Positions 18,845 to 29,300 are shown, counted from the stretch's first letter. The stretch: DNA of 64,000 nt from Variovorax boronicumulans (GCF_019352895.1 NZ_JAAAFX010000014.1:551269-615268); one strand, 5' to 3'. Notes: generated by a model not told the origin, from the letters alone. Program-made: numbers and translations.

Positions 18845-18859
18845 TTGCCTTCAAGGCAA
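18845..18859. promoter_or_regulatory. LysR-type box between lysR and the M20 peptidase gene
   Basis: Perfect palindrome TTGCCTT-C-AAGGCAA, which contains T-N11-A, the canonical LysR recognition pattern. It starts 11 bp upstream of the lysR start codon, as expected for an autoregulatory site that also serves the divergent peptidase promoter. Confidence 0.6.
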
Positions 18860-18943
18860 TGGTAGCTTGCGAAAACGGTGCTGGAAGCATCGGCGTCCAG
18901 GCCTTGTACTTGCTGTATCCCACGCATCCACAGGAAATCGCCC

Positions 18944-20362
18944 ATGCAACGCACCGACAGCCTCGCCGCCGCCGCCGCCTACTTCGACGACGGCCGCTTC
19001 TTCGCCGACCTGCAACGCCGCATCGCCTTCCGTACCGAGAGCGACACCGGCGCAGCCACGCCCGCGCTCGAGGCCTACCTGCGCGAGGCGCTGATGCCGC
19101 CGCTGGCCGCGCTGGGCTTCGAGGCCGAGGTCGTCGCCAACCCGGTGCCCGGCGGCGGCCCCTTCCTGATCGCGCGGCGCATCGAGGACCCGGCCCTGCC
19201 CACCGTGCTGAGCTACGGCCACGGCGACGTGGTGAGCGGCCAGGACGCGCAGTGGGACGCGGGCCTGGGACCCTGGGCGCTCACCGCGCGCGGCGAGCGC
19301 TGGTACGGCCGCGGCACGGCCGACAACAAGGGCCAGCACAGCATCGCGCTCGGCGCGCTGGCGGCCGTGCTGCAGGCGCGCGGCGGCCGCCTGGGCTACA
19401 ACCTGACCTGGCTCATCGAGATGGGCGAGGAGGCTGCCTCGCCCGGCCTGCACGCGGTGTGCGTGCAGCAGCGCGACCAGCTGCGCGCCGACCTGTTCCT
19501 GGCCAGCGACGGCCCGCGCGTCAGCGCCGAGCGGCCCACGCTGTTCCTGGGCTCGCGCGGGGCGGTCAACTTCAGCCTGCGGCTGCGCGCGCGGCCCCGC
19601 GGCTACCACTCGGGCAACTGGGGCGGCGTGCTGGTGAATCCGGGCACGGTGCTGAGCCATGCGGTGGCCTCGCTGGTCGACGCGCACGGCCGCATCCGGG
19701 TCGAGGCACTGCGCCCGCCGCCGCTCACGCCGGCGCTGCGCGAGGCGCTGGCCGGGATCGCGATAGGGGGCGGCGCCGACGATCCGGCGGTCGACGACAG
19801 CTGGGGCGAGCCGGGCCTCACGCCCGCCGAGCGGCTGGTGGGCTGGAACACCATCGAAGTGCTGGCGTTGGGTGCGGGCTCGGCCCAGCGGCCGGTCAAC
19901 GCGATCCCGGCGGAGGCGGTGGCGCACTGCCAATTGCGCTTCGTGGTCGGCACGCCCTGGCAGGAGCTGGAACAGATCGTGCGCGCACACCTCGATGCCC
20001 ACGGTTTCGCGCAGGTCGAGGTGCAGGTCACGCTGAGCGGCGCGGCCACGCGGCTGGACCTGGCCAACCCCTGGGTCGACTGGGCCCGCGAGTCGATCGC
20101 GCGCAGCAGCGGCCGGCCGGTCGACCTGCTGCCCAATCTTGCGGGCTCGCTGCCCAACGACGTGTTCGCCAGCCTGCTGGGCCTGCCCACGCTGTGGGTG
20201 CCGCATTCCTACCCGGCCTGCGCGCAGCACGCGCCCAACGAGCACCTGCTGGCGCCCTTGGCGCGCGAGGGGCTGCAGATCATGGCCGGCCTCTACTGGG
20301 ACTTGGGCGAGCCCGGCCTCGCGCCCTGGGCCGCGGGCCGGCTCTCCTCCCACACCGCCTGA
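18944..20362 (+). CDS. M20-family metallopeptidase
   Basis: 472 residues from ATG 18944 (CAGGAAA upstream). Di-zinc ligands of the M20 fold are visible: YGHGDV, then WYGRGTADNKG, EMGEE, ASDGP and a C-terminal NEH. The dimerisation insert begins near residue 205. M20 members remove amino acids or acyl groups from peptides and N-acyl amino acids; the substrate is not evident. Followed 24 bp later by a Bug-type receptor, suggesting uptake and hydrolysis of one compound. Confidence 0.92.
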   Translation: MQRTDSLAAAAAYFDDGRFFADLQRRIAFRTESDTGAATPALEAYLREALMPPLAALGFEAEVVANPVPGGGPFLIARRIEDPALPTVLSYGHGDVVSGQDAQWDAGLGPWALTARGERWYGRGTADNKGQHSIALGALAAVLQARGGRLGYNLTWLIEMGEEAASPGLHAVCVQQRDQLRADLFLASDGPRVSAERPTLFLGSRGAVNFSLRLRARPRGYHSGNWGGVLVNPGTVLSHAVASLVDAHGRIRVEALRPPPLTPALREALAGIAIGGGADDPAVDDSWGEPGLTPAERLVGWNTIEVLALGAGSAQRPVNAIPAEAVAHCQLRFVVGTPWQELEQIVRAHLDAHGFAQVEVQVTLSGAATRLDLANPWVDWARESIARSSGRPVDLLPNLAGSLPNDVFASLLGLPTLWVPHSYPACAQHAPNEHLLAPLAREGLQIMAGLYWDLGEPGLAPWAAGRLSSHTA

Positions 20363-20386
20363 TCGATTCTTTTCTTCGTACGCACC

Positions 20387-21373
20387 ATGACCCACCTCCG
20401 CACCCGTCGCCGCCTGCTGCTTGGCGCCTCTTCCCTGTGGCTTGCCGCCATGCCCGCACTGGCGCAGCCGAGCGCCTGGCCCGAACGCCCGATCAAGCTG
20501 GTCGTCCCCTTCCCGCCGGGCGGCGGCACCGACATCGTGGCGCGCGGCATGGGGCAGGCGCTGGCGGAGCGGCTGGGCCAGCCGGTCGTGATCGACAACC
20601 GGCCTGGCGCCTCGACCATCATCGGCACCGATGCGGTCGCCAAGGCCGCGCCTGACGGCTACACGCTGCTGCTTTCCGGTTCGACCAGCTACAGCGTGAA
20701 TCCGGCCCTGCGGGCGAGGTTGCCCTACGACCCGGTGCGCGACCTGGCACCGATCGCGATCGTCGCGCGCACACCGCTGGTGCTGGTGGTGGGCCAGGGC
20801 ACGCCGTACCGCTCGCTCAACGAGCTGATCGCCGCGGCCAAGGCCAAGCCGAAGGGCCTGCGCTACGCCACCTTCGGCGCCGGCTCGGGCCCGCACCTGG
20901 CGGGCGAATTGCTGGCGCTGGCGGCCGGCATCCAGCTGCAGGACATCCCGTACAAGGGCAGCGCGCAGGGCGCGATGGCGGTGATCGGCGGCGAGATCGA
21001 GATCGGCATCGACACCGTGGCTTCGGTGGCGCCGCATGTGCGCTCGGGCAAGCTGCGCGCGCTGGGCATCGTGGGCGCGACGCGTGCGAGCCTGCTGCCG
21101 GAGGTGCGCACGCTGGCCGAGCAGGGCCTGCCCGAAGCCACTTTCGACGCCTGGTACGGCTTCGCGGCGCCGGCCCGCACGCCGGTCCCGGTGATCGACA
21201 GGCTGGCGCAGGCCGTCGGCGCGACCATGGCCAGCCCGGCCCTGCAGGCGCAGCTGCGCGCGCAGGGCATGGAGCCGGTGTTCATCGGCGCGGCCGCCTT
21301 CCGCCAGCAGATGGAAGGCGAGATCGCGCGCTACCGCGCGCTGGCCCACCGCGCGGGCATCGCGGCGGAGTAG
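20387..21373 (+). CDS. Bug/TctC-family periplasmic solute receptor
   Basis: 328 residues. The first ~25 are a signal peptide with a twin-Arg-like RRR start and AQ cleavage region. The mature part has the Bug signature WPERPIKLVVPFPPGGGTD, then GQPVVIDNRPGA. These receptors bind carboxylates or amides and work with TctA/TctB permeases; none is in the window, so this is an orphan receptor typical of Burkholderiales. Paired with the M20 peptidase. Confidence 0.93.
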   Translation: MTHLRTRRRLLLGASSLWLAAMPALAQPSAWPERPIKLVVPFPPGGGTDIVARGMGQALAERLGQPVVIDNRPGASTIIGTDAVAKAAPDGYTLLLSGSTSYSVNPALRARLPYDPVRDLAPIAIVARTPLVLVVGQGTPYRSLNELIAAAKAKPKGLRYATFGAGSGPHLAGELLALAAGIQLQDIPYKGSAQGAMAVIGGEIEIGIDTVASVAPHVRSGKLRALGIVGATRASLLPEVRTLAEQGLPEATFDAWYGFAAPARTPVPVIDRLAQAVGATMASPALQAQLRAQGMEPVFIGAAAFRQQMEGEIARYRALAHRAGIAAE

Positions 21374-21388
21374 CGGCGGTGGGCTGGA

Positions 21389-22195
21389 TCAGCCGGCCAC
21401 GAAGTCGCGCAGCGCGAACAGCACCGCGTCGGGCGCCTCGCTCATCAGCGCGTGGCCGGCCTGCACCGTCACCACCCGGGCCTGGGGCGCCTTGCCGATC
21501 AGCGCCTTGGCGGCGCGCGGCGGCGTCATCTGGTCGGCTTCGCCGAGCAGGAACAGCACCGGGCACTGCAGCTTCGCGATCGCGGCTTCGCCGTTGGCGT
21601 AGTCGTTGCAGGCCTTGAAGCCGATGTGGAACACGTTGGCGTCGCGGTTGCTCGCCAGCACGCGGCGCATCAGCGCGCGCGAGCTGCCGTGCAGCCAGGT
21701 GCCCGGGCCCAGCGAGGAGGGCGGCGGCGCCATCATCGAGTGCGAGAAGGTGTTGACCATGGCGATCGCGCGCTGCGGGTCGTTGAGCGCGCCGTCGAGC
21801 AGCGCCGGCGACACCACCATCGGATAGGCCGTGCCGACCATCGCCAGGTGCGTCACGCGCTCGGGCGCGCGGGCCGCGGTCTCGAGCGCGATCAGCGAGC
21901 CGAAGCTGTGGCCGATCAGCGCTGCCTTGTCGACGCCGGCGGCATCGAGCAGCGCGATCACGAACTGCGCTGCGTCCTCCACGCTGGCCGGCGGCGGGCC
22001 TTCGCTCTTGCAGTGGCCGGGCAGGTCGATCGCCAGCACGTTCCAGCCGTGGTTGGCGAACCAGCGGCTCTGCAGGATCCACACGCTGTGGTCGTTGAGC
22101 ACGCCGTGGATGAACACCACCGTGGGCTTGGCGGCGTCGAGGGACTTGCCGCCGGTGTAGGCGTAGGTGCGGTGGCCGTTGACGAGGAGTTCCAT
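21389..22195 (-). CDS. Alpha/beta-fold hydrolase
   Basis: 268 residues. Features: FIHGVLNDHSVW (oxyanion region), nucleophile elbow GHSFGS (Ser about residue 107), the acid region LLGEADQMTP and the His in QAGHALMSEAPD. Probably a carboxyl-ester or C-C bond hydrolase; substrate unknown. The start is 1 bp beyond the metY stop on the same strand, so the two are co-transcribed. Confidence 0.9.
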   Translation of the reverse strand: MELLVNGHRTYAYTGGKSLDAAKPTVVFIHGVLNDHSVWILQSRWFANHGWNVLAIDLPGHCKSEGPPPASVEDAAQFVIALLDAAGVDKAALIGHSFGSLIALETAARAPERVTHLAMVGTAYPMVVSPALLDGALNDPQRAIAMVNTFSHSMMAPPPSSLGPGTWLHGSSRALMRRVLASNRDANVFHIGFKACNDYANGEAAIAKLQCPVLFLLGEADQMTPPRAAKALIGKAPQARVVTVQAGHALMSEAPDAVLFALRDFVAG

Positions 22196-22196
22196 C

Positions 22197-23507
22197 TCAG
22201 GCCCCCGCCTTTTCCGCGGCCTTGAGCGCGCGCTTGAGGTCGTCGATCAGGTCGGCCGGGTCTTCCAGGCCGATCGACAGCCGGATCGTGCCCTGGCCGA
22301 TGCCGGCGCCGGCCAGCGCTTCGTCGCTCATGCGGAAGTGCGTGGTGCTGGCCGGGTGGATCACCAGGCTGCGGCAGTCGCCCACGTTGGCCAGGTGGCT
22401 GAACAGTTTCAACGCTTCGATGAAGGCCTTGCCCTGCGCGCGGCTGCCCTTGATGTCGAAGCTGAACACCGCGCCCGCGCCGCGCGCGCCGTGGCGCAGC
22501 AGCTTCTTGGCCAGTTCGTGGCTGGGATGGGAAGGGATCAGCGGATGGCCCACGCGCGAGACGAAGGCGTGCTCGGCCAGGAACTCGACCACCTTCTGCG
22601 TGTTGTCGATGTGGCGCTCCATGCGCAGCGGCAGCGTTTCGATGCCCTGCAGGATCAGCCAGGCGGTGTGCGGGCTCATCGAGGCGCCGAAGTCGCGCAG
22701 GCCCTCGCGGCGCGCGCGCAGCAGGAAGGCGCCGACCGTGCTTTCCTCGCTGAACACCATGTTGTGGAAGCCGTCGTAGGCCTGGCTCAGCTCGGCGAAC
22801 TTGCCCGACTTCTCCCAGTCGAAGCTGCCGCCGTCGACCACCACGCCGCCGATCACGGTGCCGTGGCCCGACAGGAACTTGGTCGCCGAGTGGTAGACCA
22901 GGTCGGCGCCGTGGTCGAAGGGCTTGATCAGGTAGGGCGAGGTCAGCGTCGAGTCGACCAGCAGCGGCACGCCGGCCGCATGGGCGATGTCGCTCACGGC
23001 CGGGATGTCGAGCACGTCCAGGCCCGGGTTGCCCACGGTCTCGCCGAACAGCAGCTTGGTCTCAGGGCGGATGGCGGCGCGCCAGCCGTCGAGGTCGTTG
23101 GGCTTGACGAAGGTGGTCTCGATGCCGAAGCGGCGCATCGTGTAGTGCAGCAGGTTCTGCGAGCCGCCGTACAGCGCCGTGCTGGCCACGATGTGCGAGC
23201 CGGCGCCCATCAGCGTGGCCACGCTCAGGTGCAGCGCGGCCTGGCCGCTGGCGGTGGCGATGGCGCCGATGCCGCCTTCGAGCGCCGACACGCGCTGCTC
23301 GAGCACCGCGTTGGTGGGGTTGCTGATCCGGCTGTAGACGTGGCCGGCGCGCTCGAGGTTGAACAGCGCGGCCGCGTGGTCGCTCGACTCGAAGACGAAG
23401 GAGGTCGTGAGGTGGATCGGCACGGCGCGCGCGCCGGTGGTCGGGTCGGGCGAGGCGCCGGCGTGCAGCGCGAGCGTGTCGAATCCGGGGTCGGAATAGC
23501 CTGGCAT
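22197..23507 (-). CDS. metY: O-acetylhomoserine aminocarboxypropyltransferase (sulfhydrylase)
   Basis: PLP enzyme of direct sulfhydrylation: O-acetylhomoserine plus sulfide gives homocysteine, for methionine synthesis. 436 residues, the length of MetY rather than MetB/MetC (~390). Features: N-terminal FDTLALHAGASPDPTTGARA, SRISNPTNAVLE, PLP lysine K210 in HSATKFLSGHGT, and the C-terminal HPASTTH..S.EAL..AGI. Divergent from the CBS gene. Confidence 0.95.
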   Translation of the reverse strand: MPGYSDPGFDTLALHAGASPDPTTGARAVPIHLTTSFVFESSDHAAALFNLERAGHVYSRISNPTNAVLEQRVSALEGGIGAIATASGQAALHLSVATLMGAGSHIVASTALYGGSQNLLHYTMRRFGIETTFVKPNDLDGWRAAIRPETKLLFGETVGNPGLDVLDIPAVSDIAHAAGVPLLVDSTLTSPYLIKPFDHGADLVYHSATKFLSGHGTVIGGVVVDGGSFDWEKSGKFAELSQAYDGFHNMVFSEESTVGAFLLRARREGLRDFGASMSPHTAWLILQGIETLPLRMERHIDNTQKVVEFLAEHAFVSRVGHPLIPSHPSHELAKKLLRHGARGAGAVFSFDIKGSRAQGKAFIEALKLFSHLANVGDCRSLVIHPASTTHFRMSDEALAGAGIGQGTIRLSIGLEDPADLIDDLKRALKAAEKAGA

Positions 23508-23674
23508 GGGTCTCCTGGGAAGTCGGTCTTGGAAGCCTGTAACGCCCGGTCACGCCTGCGGCGCGGAAGGGCGCGCACCGTGTGGTGCGATGGGCGGCTA
23601 TTGTGAGCCAGATGGGCTATATTCAAAACGCAAACCGGCCCCTGTCAGAAGAGGATGACCCCGAGGTAAAAAAG

Positions 23675-24130
23675 ATGAAAGTCAGCGACATCCTGCGTGT
23701 GAAGGGCAACACGCTGTACACCGTGACCCCCGACGAACCCCTGGCCGATGCCGTGACCACGATGGCCGACAAGGACATCGGCTCGCTGGTCGTGATGGAA
23801 CACGGCGACCTGGTGGGCATGCTCACCTTTCGCGAAGTCATCGCCGCCATCGTGCGCAACGGCGGCCAGATCGGCGGCTCGCTGGTGCGCAAGGCCATGG
23901 ACGACGCCCCCGTCACCTGCACCGCCGAGACCGACCTCGACGAGATCCGCCGCATCATGCTGGACCGCCACGCGCGCTACATGCCGGTCATGGACCAGCG
24001 CATGCTGATGGGCGTGATCAGCTTCTACGACGTGGCCAAGGCCGTGGTCGACAGCCAGAACTTCGAGAACAAGATGCTCAAGGCCTACATCCGGGACTGG
24101 CCGGCCGAGGACGAAGGCAGCGCGAGCTGA
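23675..24130 (+). CDS. CBS-domain-pair protein
   Basis: 151 residues from ATG 23675, chosen because GAGGT lies upstream and the first CBS motif starts at once (MKVSDILRVKG). Two CBS motifs (residues ~5-65 and ~70-130): VTPDEPLADAVTTMADKDIG and CTAETDLDEIRRIMLDRHAR. Such stand-alone pairs bind adenine nucleotides. The histidine kinase starts 8 bp downstream, so the two are probably one operon. Confidence 0.92.
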   Translation: MKVSDILRVKGNTLYTVTPDEPLADAVTTMADKDIGSLVVMEHGDLVGMLTFREVIAAIVRNGGQIGGSLVRKAMDDAPVTCTAETDLDEIRRIMLDRHARYMPVMDQRMLMGVISFYDVAKAVVDSQNFENKMLKAYIRDWPAEDEGSAS

Positions 24131-24138
24131 CCAGGACC

Positions 24139-25344
24139 ATGAGCGACAGCGCGGAAGCCATCGCCCGCGACATCGCTGCCGTGGCGCGCATCAGCGCCGT
24201 TCCTTCGCTGCTGCGCCTGATCTGCCAGAACACCGGCATGGGCTTCGCCGCGGTCGCGCGCGTGACCGACGGCACCTGGACCGCCTGCGCGGTGCAGGAC
24301 GACATCCGCTTTGGACTCCTGCCTGGCGGCCAGCTCGACGTGAAAACCACGCTGTGCAGCGAGTCGCGCGCGGCCCGCCGCCCGGTGGTGATCGACAACG
24401 CCAGCCTCGACCCGCTCTACCGCGACCACCACACGCCGCGCATCTATCAGATCCAGAGCTACATCTCGGTGCCCATCATCCGGCCCGACGGCACCTACTT
24501 CGGCAACCTGTGCGCCATCGATCCGCGCCCGGCCGTGGTGTCGGACCCGCGCACGGTCACCATGTTCACGGTGTTCGCCGACCTGATCGCGCTGCAGCTG
24601 GAGAACGAAGACCGTCAGGAGGCCACCGAATCCGCGCTGGTCGATGCGCGCGCCACGGCCGAGCTGCGCGAGCAGTTCATCGCGGTGCTGGGCCATGACC
24701 TGCGCAATCCGCTGGCCGCGGTCGGTGCGGCCGCGGAGGTGCTGATACGCAGCAAGCCCGAAACCGACGTGGTGCGCATCGGCGAACGCCTGCGCGCGAC
24801 CACCCGGCGCATGTCCAGGCTGATCGACGACGTGCTCGATTTCGCGCGTGGCCGGCTCGGCTCGGGGATGGGCCTGCATTTCGAGCCGGTGAACGACCTC
24901 GGCGCCGCGCTGGGCGATGTCGTGGCCGAACTGCGCGAGGCCAATCCGCACCGCGCCGTGACCGAGCACATCGCCGTCGACACGGCGGTGCGCTGCGACC
25001 GCGGGCGGCTGCAGCAGCTGCTGTCGAACCTGCTGGGCAATGCGCTGACCTACGGCGCAGTCGATCGGCCGGTGAGCGTGCGCGTCGCGGTCGAGGAAGA
25101 CGCGCTGGTGCTGGCCGTGTCGAACCACGGCGAGCCGATCCGGGCCGACGACCTGCCGCGCGTGTTCGAGCCCTACTGGCGTCCGCGCAGCAGCGTGCCG
25201 GGCGGCGGTCTCGGGCTGGGCCTCTACATCTGCGCGCAGATCGTGCTGGCGCACGGCGGCGAGCTGCAGGTGGCGTCCTCGGCCGAGCATGGCACCTGCT
25301 TCACCGCGCGGCTGCCGGTGGCCGGCCCGGCCGCGCTCGCCTGA
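24139..25344 (+). CDS. GAF-domain sensor histidine kinase, soluble
   Basis: 401 residues, no membrane segment. GAF domain at ~15-165 (ESRAARRPVVIDNASLDPLY, SYISVPIIRPDG); HisKA with H-box VLGHDLRNPLAA (His186); HATPase with N-box LLSNLLGNALTYG and G-boxes GGGLGLGLYICAQIV. It should autophosphorylate on His186 in response to a small ligand or light; the GAF type is of the bacteriophytochrome-associated style. No response regulator is adjacent, so it is an orphan kinase. Confidence 0.93.
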   Translation: MSDSAEAIARDIAAVARISAVPSLLRLICQNTGMGFAAVARVTDGTWTACAVQDDIRFGLLPGGQLDVKTTLCSESRAARRPVVIDNASLDPLYRDHHTPRIYQIQSYISVPIIRPDGTYFGNLCAIDPRPAVVSDPRTVTMFTVFADLIALQLENEDRQEATESALVDARATAELREQFIAVLGHDLRNPLAAVGAAAEVLIRSKPETDVVRIGERLRATTRRMSRLIDDVLDFARGRLGSGMGLHFEPVNDLGAALGDVVAELREANPHRAVTEHIAVDTAVRCDRGRLQQLLSNLLGNALTYGAVDRPVSVRVAVEEDALVLAVSNHGEPIRADDLPRVFEPYWRPRSSVPGGGLGLGLYICAQIVLAHGGELQVASSAEHGTCFTARLPVAGPAALA

Positions 25345-25367
25345 GCGCCGGCGCGCTCAGCCGGCAC

Positions 25368-26246
25368 TCACCACTTCATTTCGCCCTTGGCGACCTTGGC
25401 ACTGAGCTCGAGCGCCGAGGTGTCGACGAACGCGGGGTAGCGCTTCTTCATCGCCTCGATCAGCGCACCCGAATCCTTGGCCTTCGCCGCCTCGGTGTCG
25501 AAGGCACGGATGTAGTCGGCGGTGAAACGAGCCGCCTGCAGCGGCGTCGAAGGGCCAGGCACGAAGTGGCCCGGCACCACAGTCTTGGGGTGGAGGCCGT
25601 CGATGGTCTTCAACGTGGACAGCCAGTCGGTGTGCGATTTCGGTGTCTGCGTGTCGGCCGTCCACACATGCCGGTTGTTGGTCAGCACGACGCCGCCGAC
25701 CACGGCCTTGAGCGACGGAATCCAGACGAAGCTGCGCTCGGGTTGCGGCCCCTTCAGGCCCATGACCTGCAGCGTGTGGCCCTCGAGCGTCAGGCGGTCG
25801 CCTTCGAGCACCTCAGGCACCAGCGTGGCTTTCGGCGCCTCGGCGCCCAGCTTCGGGCCCCAGAACGCGAGCTTGCCGGCGGCGGTCTCGCGGATGTGGG
25901 CCACCGTCTGCGGCGTGGCCACCACGCGGGCGTCGGGGAAGGCGGCCTTGACCGTTTCGAGGCCGAAGTAGTAGTCGGGGTCGCCGTGGCTGATGTAGAT
26001 GGTCGTGAGCTTCTTGCCGCTGGCGCGGATCTTCTCGACCACTGCCTGCGCCTGGGCGGCGCCGAACTGCGCATCGACCAGCACGGCCTCGGACCGGCCG
26101 GTGACCAGCACCGAGGAGACCGGGAAGATGGCTTTCTCGCCGGGGTTGTAGACCTCGAGACGGAGGTCGGCCGCGAGCGCGGGAGCGGCGAGGCTCAGCG
26201 CGGCGAGCAGTGCGAAAAGGGGGCGGGCGAAAGGAAGGCGAAGCAT
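25368..26246 (-). CDS. Secreted metallo-beta-lactamase-fold hydrolase with altered metal motif
   Basis: 292 residues from ATG 26246 (GGAAA upstream; a TTG 15 bp earlier is possible). Signal peptide with LFALLAALSLAAPALA. The MBL core follows, but the usual HxHxDH reads HGDPDY within YISHGDPDYYFGLE, so two of the four metal residues differ (His to Asp and His to Tyr). The third-ligand region VVPGHF is kept. Similar degenerate motifs occur in periplasmic MBL proteins annotated as Vmh-like. Substrate unknown. Confidence 0.82.
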   Translation of the reverse strand: MLRLPFARPLFALLAALSLAAPALAADLRLEVYNPGEKAIFPVSSVLVTGRSEAVLVDAQFGAAQAQAVVEKIRASGKKLTTIYISHGDPDYYFGLETVKAAFPDARVVATPQTVAHIRETAAGKLAFWGPKLGAEAPKATLVPEVLEGDRLTLEGHTLQVMGLKGPQPERSFVWIPSLKAVVGGVVLTNNRHVWTADTQTPKSHTDWLSTLKTIDGLHPKTVVPGHFVPGPSTPLQAARFTADYIRAFDTEAAKAKDSGALIEAMKKRYPAFVDTSALELSAKVAKGEMKW

Positions 26247-26350
26247 CTGGATTTCCGACAAGTGACAGGAAATCCGAGCGTAGTTGTCCGAGATCCAATG
26301 AAAAATGGCGGAATCACGTTCGGTCTGTTTCTGAAACCGGTCGAATCAAG

Positions 26351-26374
26351 GGGTGGACCGCATGCGATCCACCC
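26351..26374 (-). terminator. Inverted repeat just behind the trehalose/glucan operon
   Basis: GGGTGGA..CGCATGCG..TCCACCC forms a near-perfect 24-bp palindrome, 10 bp after the malQ/treY stop. No strong U-tract follows; termination is inferred from position. Confidence 0.4.
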
Positions 26375-26384
26375 GCCATGCCGC

Positions 26385-29300
26385 TCAAGCCGGGGTGTCC
26401 ACCGCGACCAGCGCCGCGCCCGGGAAGTGCGCGAAGAGTGCGCCCATCGGCAGCGCGCCATCGCGCACGGTCAGCACCTCGCCGGTGAGCACATTGCGCA
26501 GGCGCGTACCGTCGGGCCAGCCCGGCAGCCGCAACACCGTGTCGGCCCAGACCGCCTCGCCCAGCGGCAGCCAGCGCGCCGCCGCGTGTTCGGGCGCGGC
26601 CCACTCGACATCGCTCGACAGTCTGGCGAACAGCCGCCCCGCCACCACCACCAGCGCCCGGCCCTCGTGCCGGCGCGTGAAGGCCAGCACATGGTCGGCG
26701 CGCGCGCCCTCGGCCGCCAGCGCGGTGTAGTCGCCGTCACGGAACAGGGCGGGGTCGGCGCGGCGCAGCGCCAGCAGGCGCCACAGCACCCAGAGCTTGG
26801 CGCCGCCGTCGTGCGGTGCGGCCGCCAGCGCTTGGGCGCCCTCGGCCTTTTCCGGCGACTGGGTCAGCGCCGCCAGCCGGTCCAGCCAGCCCGCGCGCGC
26901 GGGGTAGTCGACCGGGCGCCGGTTGTCGGGGTCGACCAGGCTCAGGTCGGTGAGCTCGTTGCCCTGGTACAGATCGGGCACGCCCGGCGAGCCGTACTTG
27001 ACCAGCGTCATCGACAGGCTGTTGAGCGCGCCGAACCAGGCCAGCGTGCGGCCCAGCGCCTGCAGGTCGTCGAGGAAGGGGTTGCCGTCGGTGCGCGCGA
27101 GGATGCGCTGCACGAAGCCGGTCAGCGCGTCTTCGTAGGGCTGGTCGGTGAAGACCCAGCTGGTGTGGACCTTGGACTCGCGCGCGGCCTTGAGCATGTA
27201 GGTCTGGATGCGCTCGACGTAGCCGGCGCGCGCATCGGTCGTGAGCCCGCCCGCGGGCAGCGTGCCCAACAGTGTCTGGTAGAGCAGGTACTCGTCCGCC
27301 GCTGACGGGCCGGGCCGCGCCTCGTTGATGCGGTTCATCGCGCGCCAGCGCCGCAGCGCGAGCCGCCAGGTGGCCGGGATCTCCGAGAGCACGTCGATGC
27401 GCGTGCGGACGTCTTCCGAGCGTTTGTTGTCGTGCGTGGAGGTGGCCAGCATGGTGTGCGGCCAGCGCGCGGCGCGGTCGGCGCTGGCGGCGTGGAAGTC
27501 GGCCACCGTCATGCCGAAATGTGCGGGCTCGCCGCCCACCTCGTTGAGCGAACTCAGCGGGAAATAACGGTAGAAGGCGGTGTCCTCCACGCCCTTGGCC
27601 GTGACCGGCGCGCTGAACTGCTGGAAGCGGATGGCCAGCCGCAGCGCGCGGGCACGCAGCGAGTCGTGCGCATCGGGCACGGTTTCGCCCAGCAGCGTGA
27701 GCCGCAGGAAGTCGAACACCGAGCCGTCGGCGTCGCGGCTGCGCCGGCGCGCCTCGTCGACCGCGCGGTCGATGTAGTGGCGGTCCTGCGCGGAGGGCGC
27801 CTCCAGGATGTAGCTGCGGTAGACCGGCAGGCAGGCCGCCACTTCCGACAGCGCGCGGCGCAGCGTGTTGAGCGTGTAGTCGCGGGTGCGGCGGTCGGCG
27901 CGCGCGATGCGCAGCAGCTCGCTCGACAGCACGTTGAGCTCCGACGACAGCGCGTTGCGCATGATGGCGCGCTTGCCCTCGTAGGCCAGCTCCTCGAAGG
28001 GCTGCAGCACGCCGGTGAAGCTGCGCCAGATGCGCGCGAAGCGCTCGGCGGCGGCGGTATCGACCAGCACGCCGTTGACCACGGTCGCGAAGCGGTAGCC
28101 CGTGGTGCCGTGGATCGCCCACTGCACCGGCACCTCTTCCTGCGAGGCCGCGATCTTCTCGGCCACCACATAGAGCGGCCGCGCGGGCCGGCCCTGGGCG
28201 TCGGGCCCCGGCAGCACCAGGCCGGCACGGCGCGCGTAGCCCTGCTGCAGTCGGTCGAAGTACTGGGCCGGGTCGTACAGGCCGTCAGGGTGGTCGATGC
28301 GCAGCCCGTCGACCGCGCCCGCGGCCGCCAGGTCCAGCGCCATGCCCTGCGTGGCCTCGAAGACGGGCTCGCGCTCGATGCGCAGGGCCGCGAGTTCGTT
28401 GATGTCGAAGAAGCGCCGGTAGTTGATCTCGTCGGCCGCCACGCGCCAGTACGCGACGCGGTAGGCCTGCGCGTCGAGCAGCGCATGCAGCGCGTCGCGT
28501 TCGGCCGGCGCGTTGAGGTCGGCCACCGCGGCGGCGATGGCCTGCGCCACGTCGAGCTGGCGCATCACCAGCCGGGCCAGCCGGCTCTTGAGCAGTTCCT
28601 TGTCGCGCGCCCGTTCGGCGACTGCCTCGGGTTCGGGCGCCTCGCGCGCGGGCAGGTGGCCGAAGGAGGTCGCGATGCTGGCCAGGCTGTCGGCCAGCTC
28701 GGGGTCGGCGAGCCGGGCCTGGGCCCGCTCCAGCACGCGCGGGTAGGTCTCGGGCGCGAGCGGCAACCGGTGTTCGTGGTAGCGCAGCGCCAGGCTGCCG
28801 TTGTCGGCGTCGAAGGCCAGCACCAGTTCACCGCGCGCCAGCACGTCGCCGTAGTGGTCGCCCAGCACCGGCACCAGCACCTTGCCGTGCAGCTCGGCAT
28901 TGAGCGGCTGCCAGTCGATGTCGAAGTGCTGCGCGTAGAGCGATGCCGGGCCGTTCTCGAGCACGTCCATCCACCAGGCGTTGTCGGCACCCAGCACCCC
29001 CATGTGGTTGGGGACCAGGTCGAGCAGCTGGCCCATGCCCTGCGCACGCAGCGCGGCCGTGAAGCGTTCGAAGCCCTCGGGCCCGCCGAGCTCGGGGTTG
29101 ATCTGGTCGTGCGCCACCACGTCGTAGCCGTGCATGCTGCCCGGCCGCGCGCGCTGGATCGGCGAGCAGTAGACATGGCTCACGCCCAGCCGCGCGAGAT
29201 AGGGCAGCACCGCGATCGCATGGTCGAAGGTGAAGTCCTTGTGGAACTGCAGCCGGTAGGTCGCGCGCGGCACCAGCGTCTCGATGCCGCGGCCTGCCGC

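Noticed and set aside
23599..23620. TTGTGA and TATATT upstream of the CBS gene as a sigma-70 promoter
   Set aside because: The elements are only about 11 bp apart, too close for a standard promoter.
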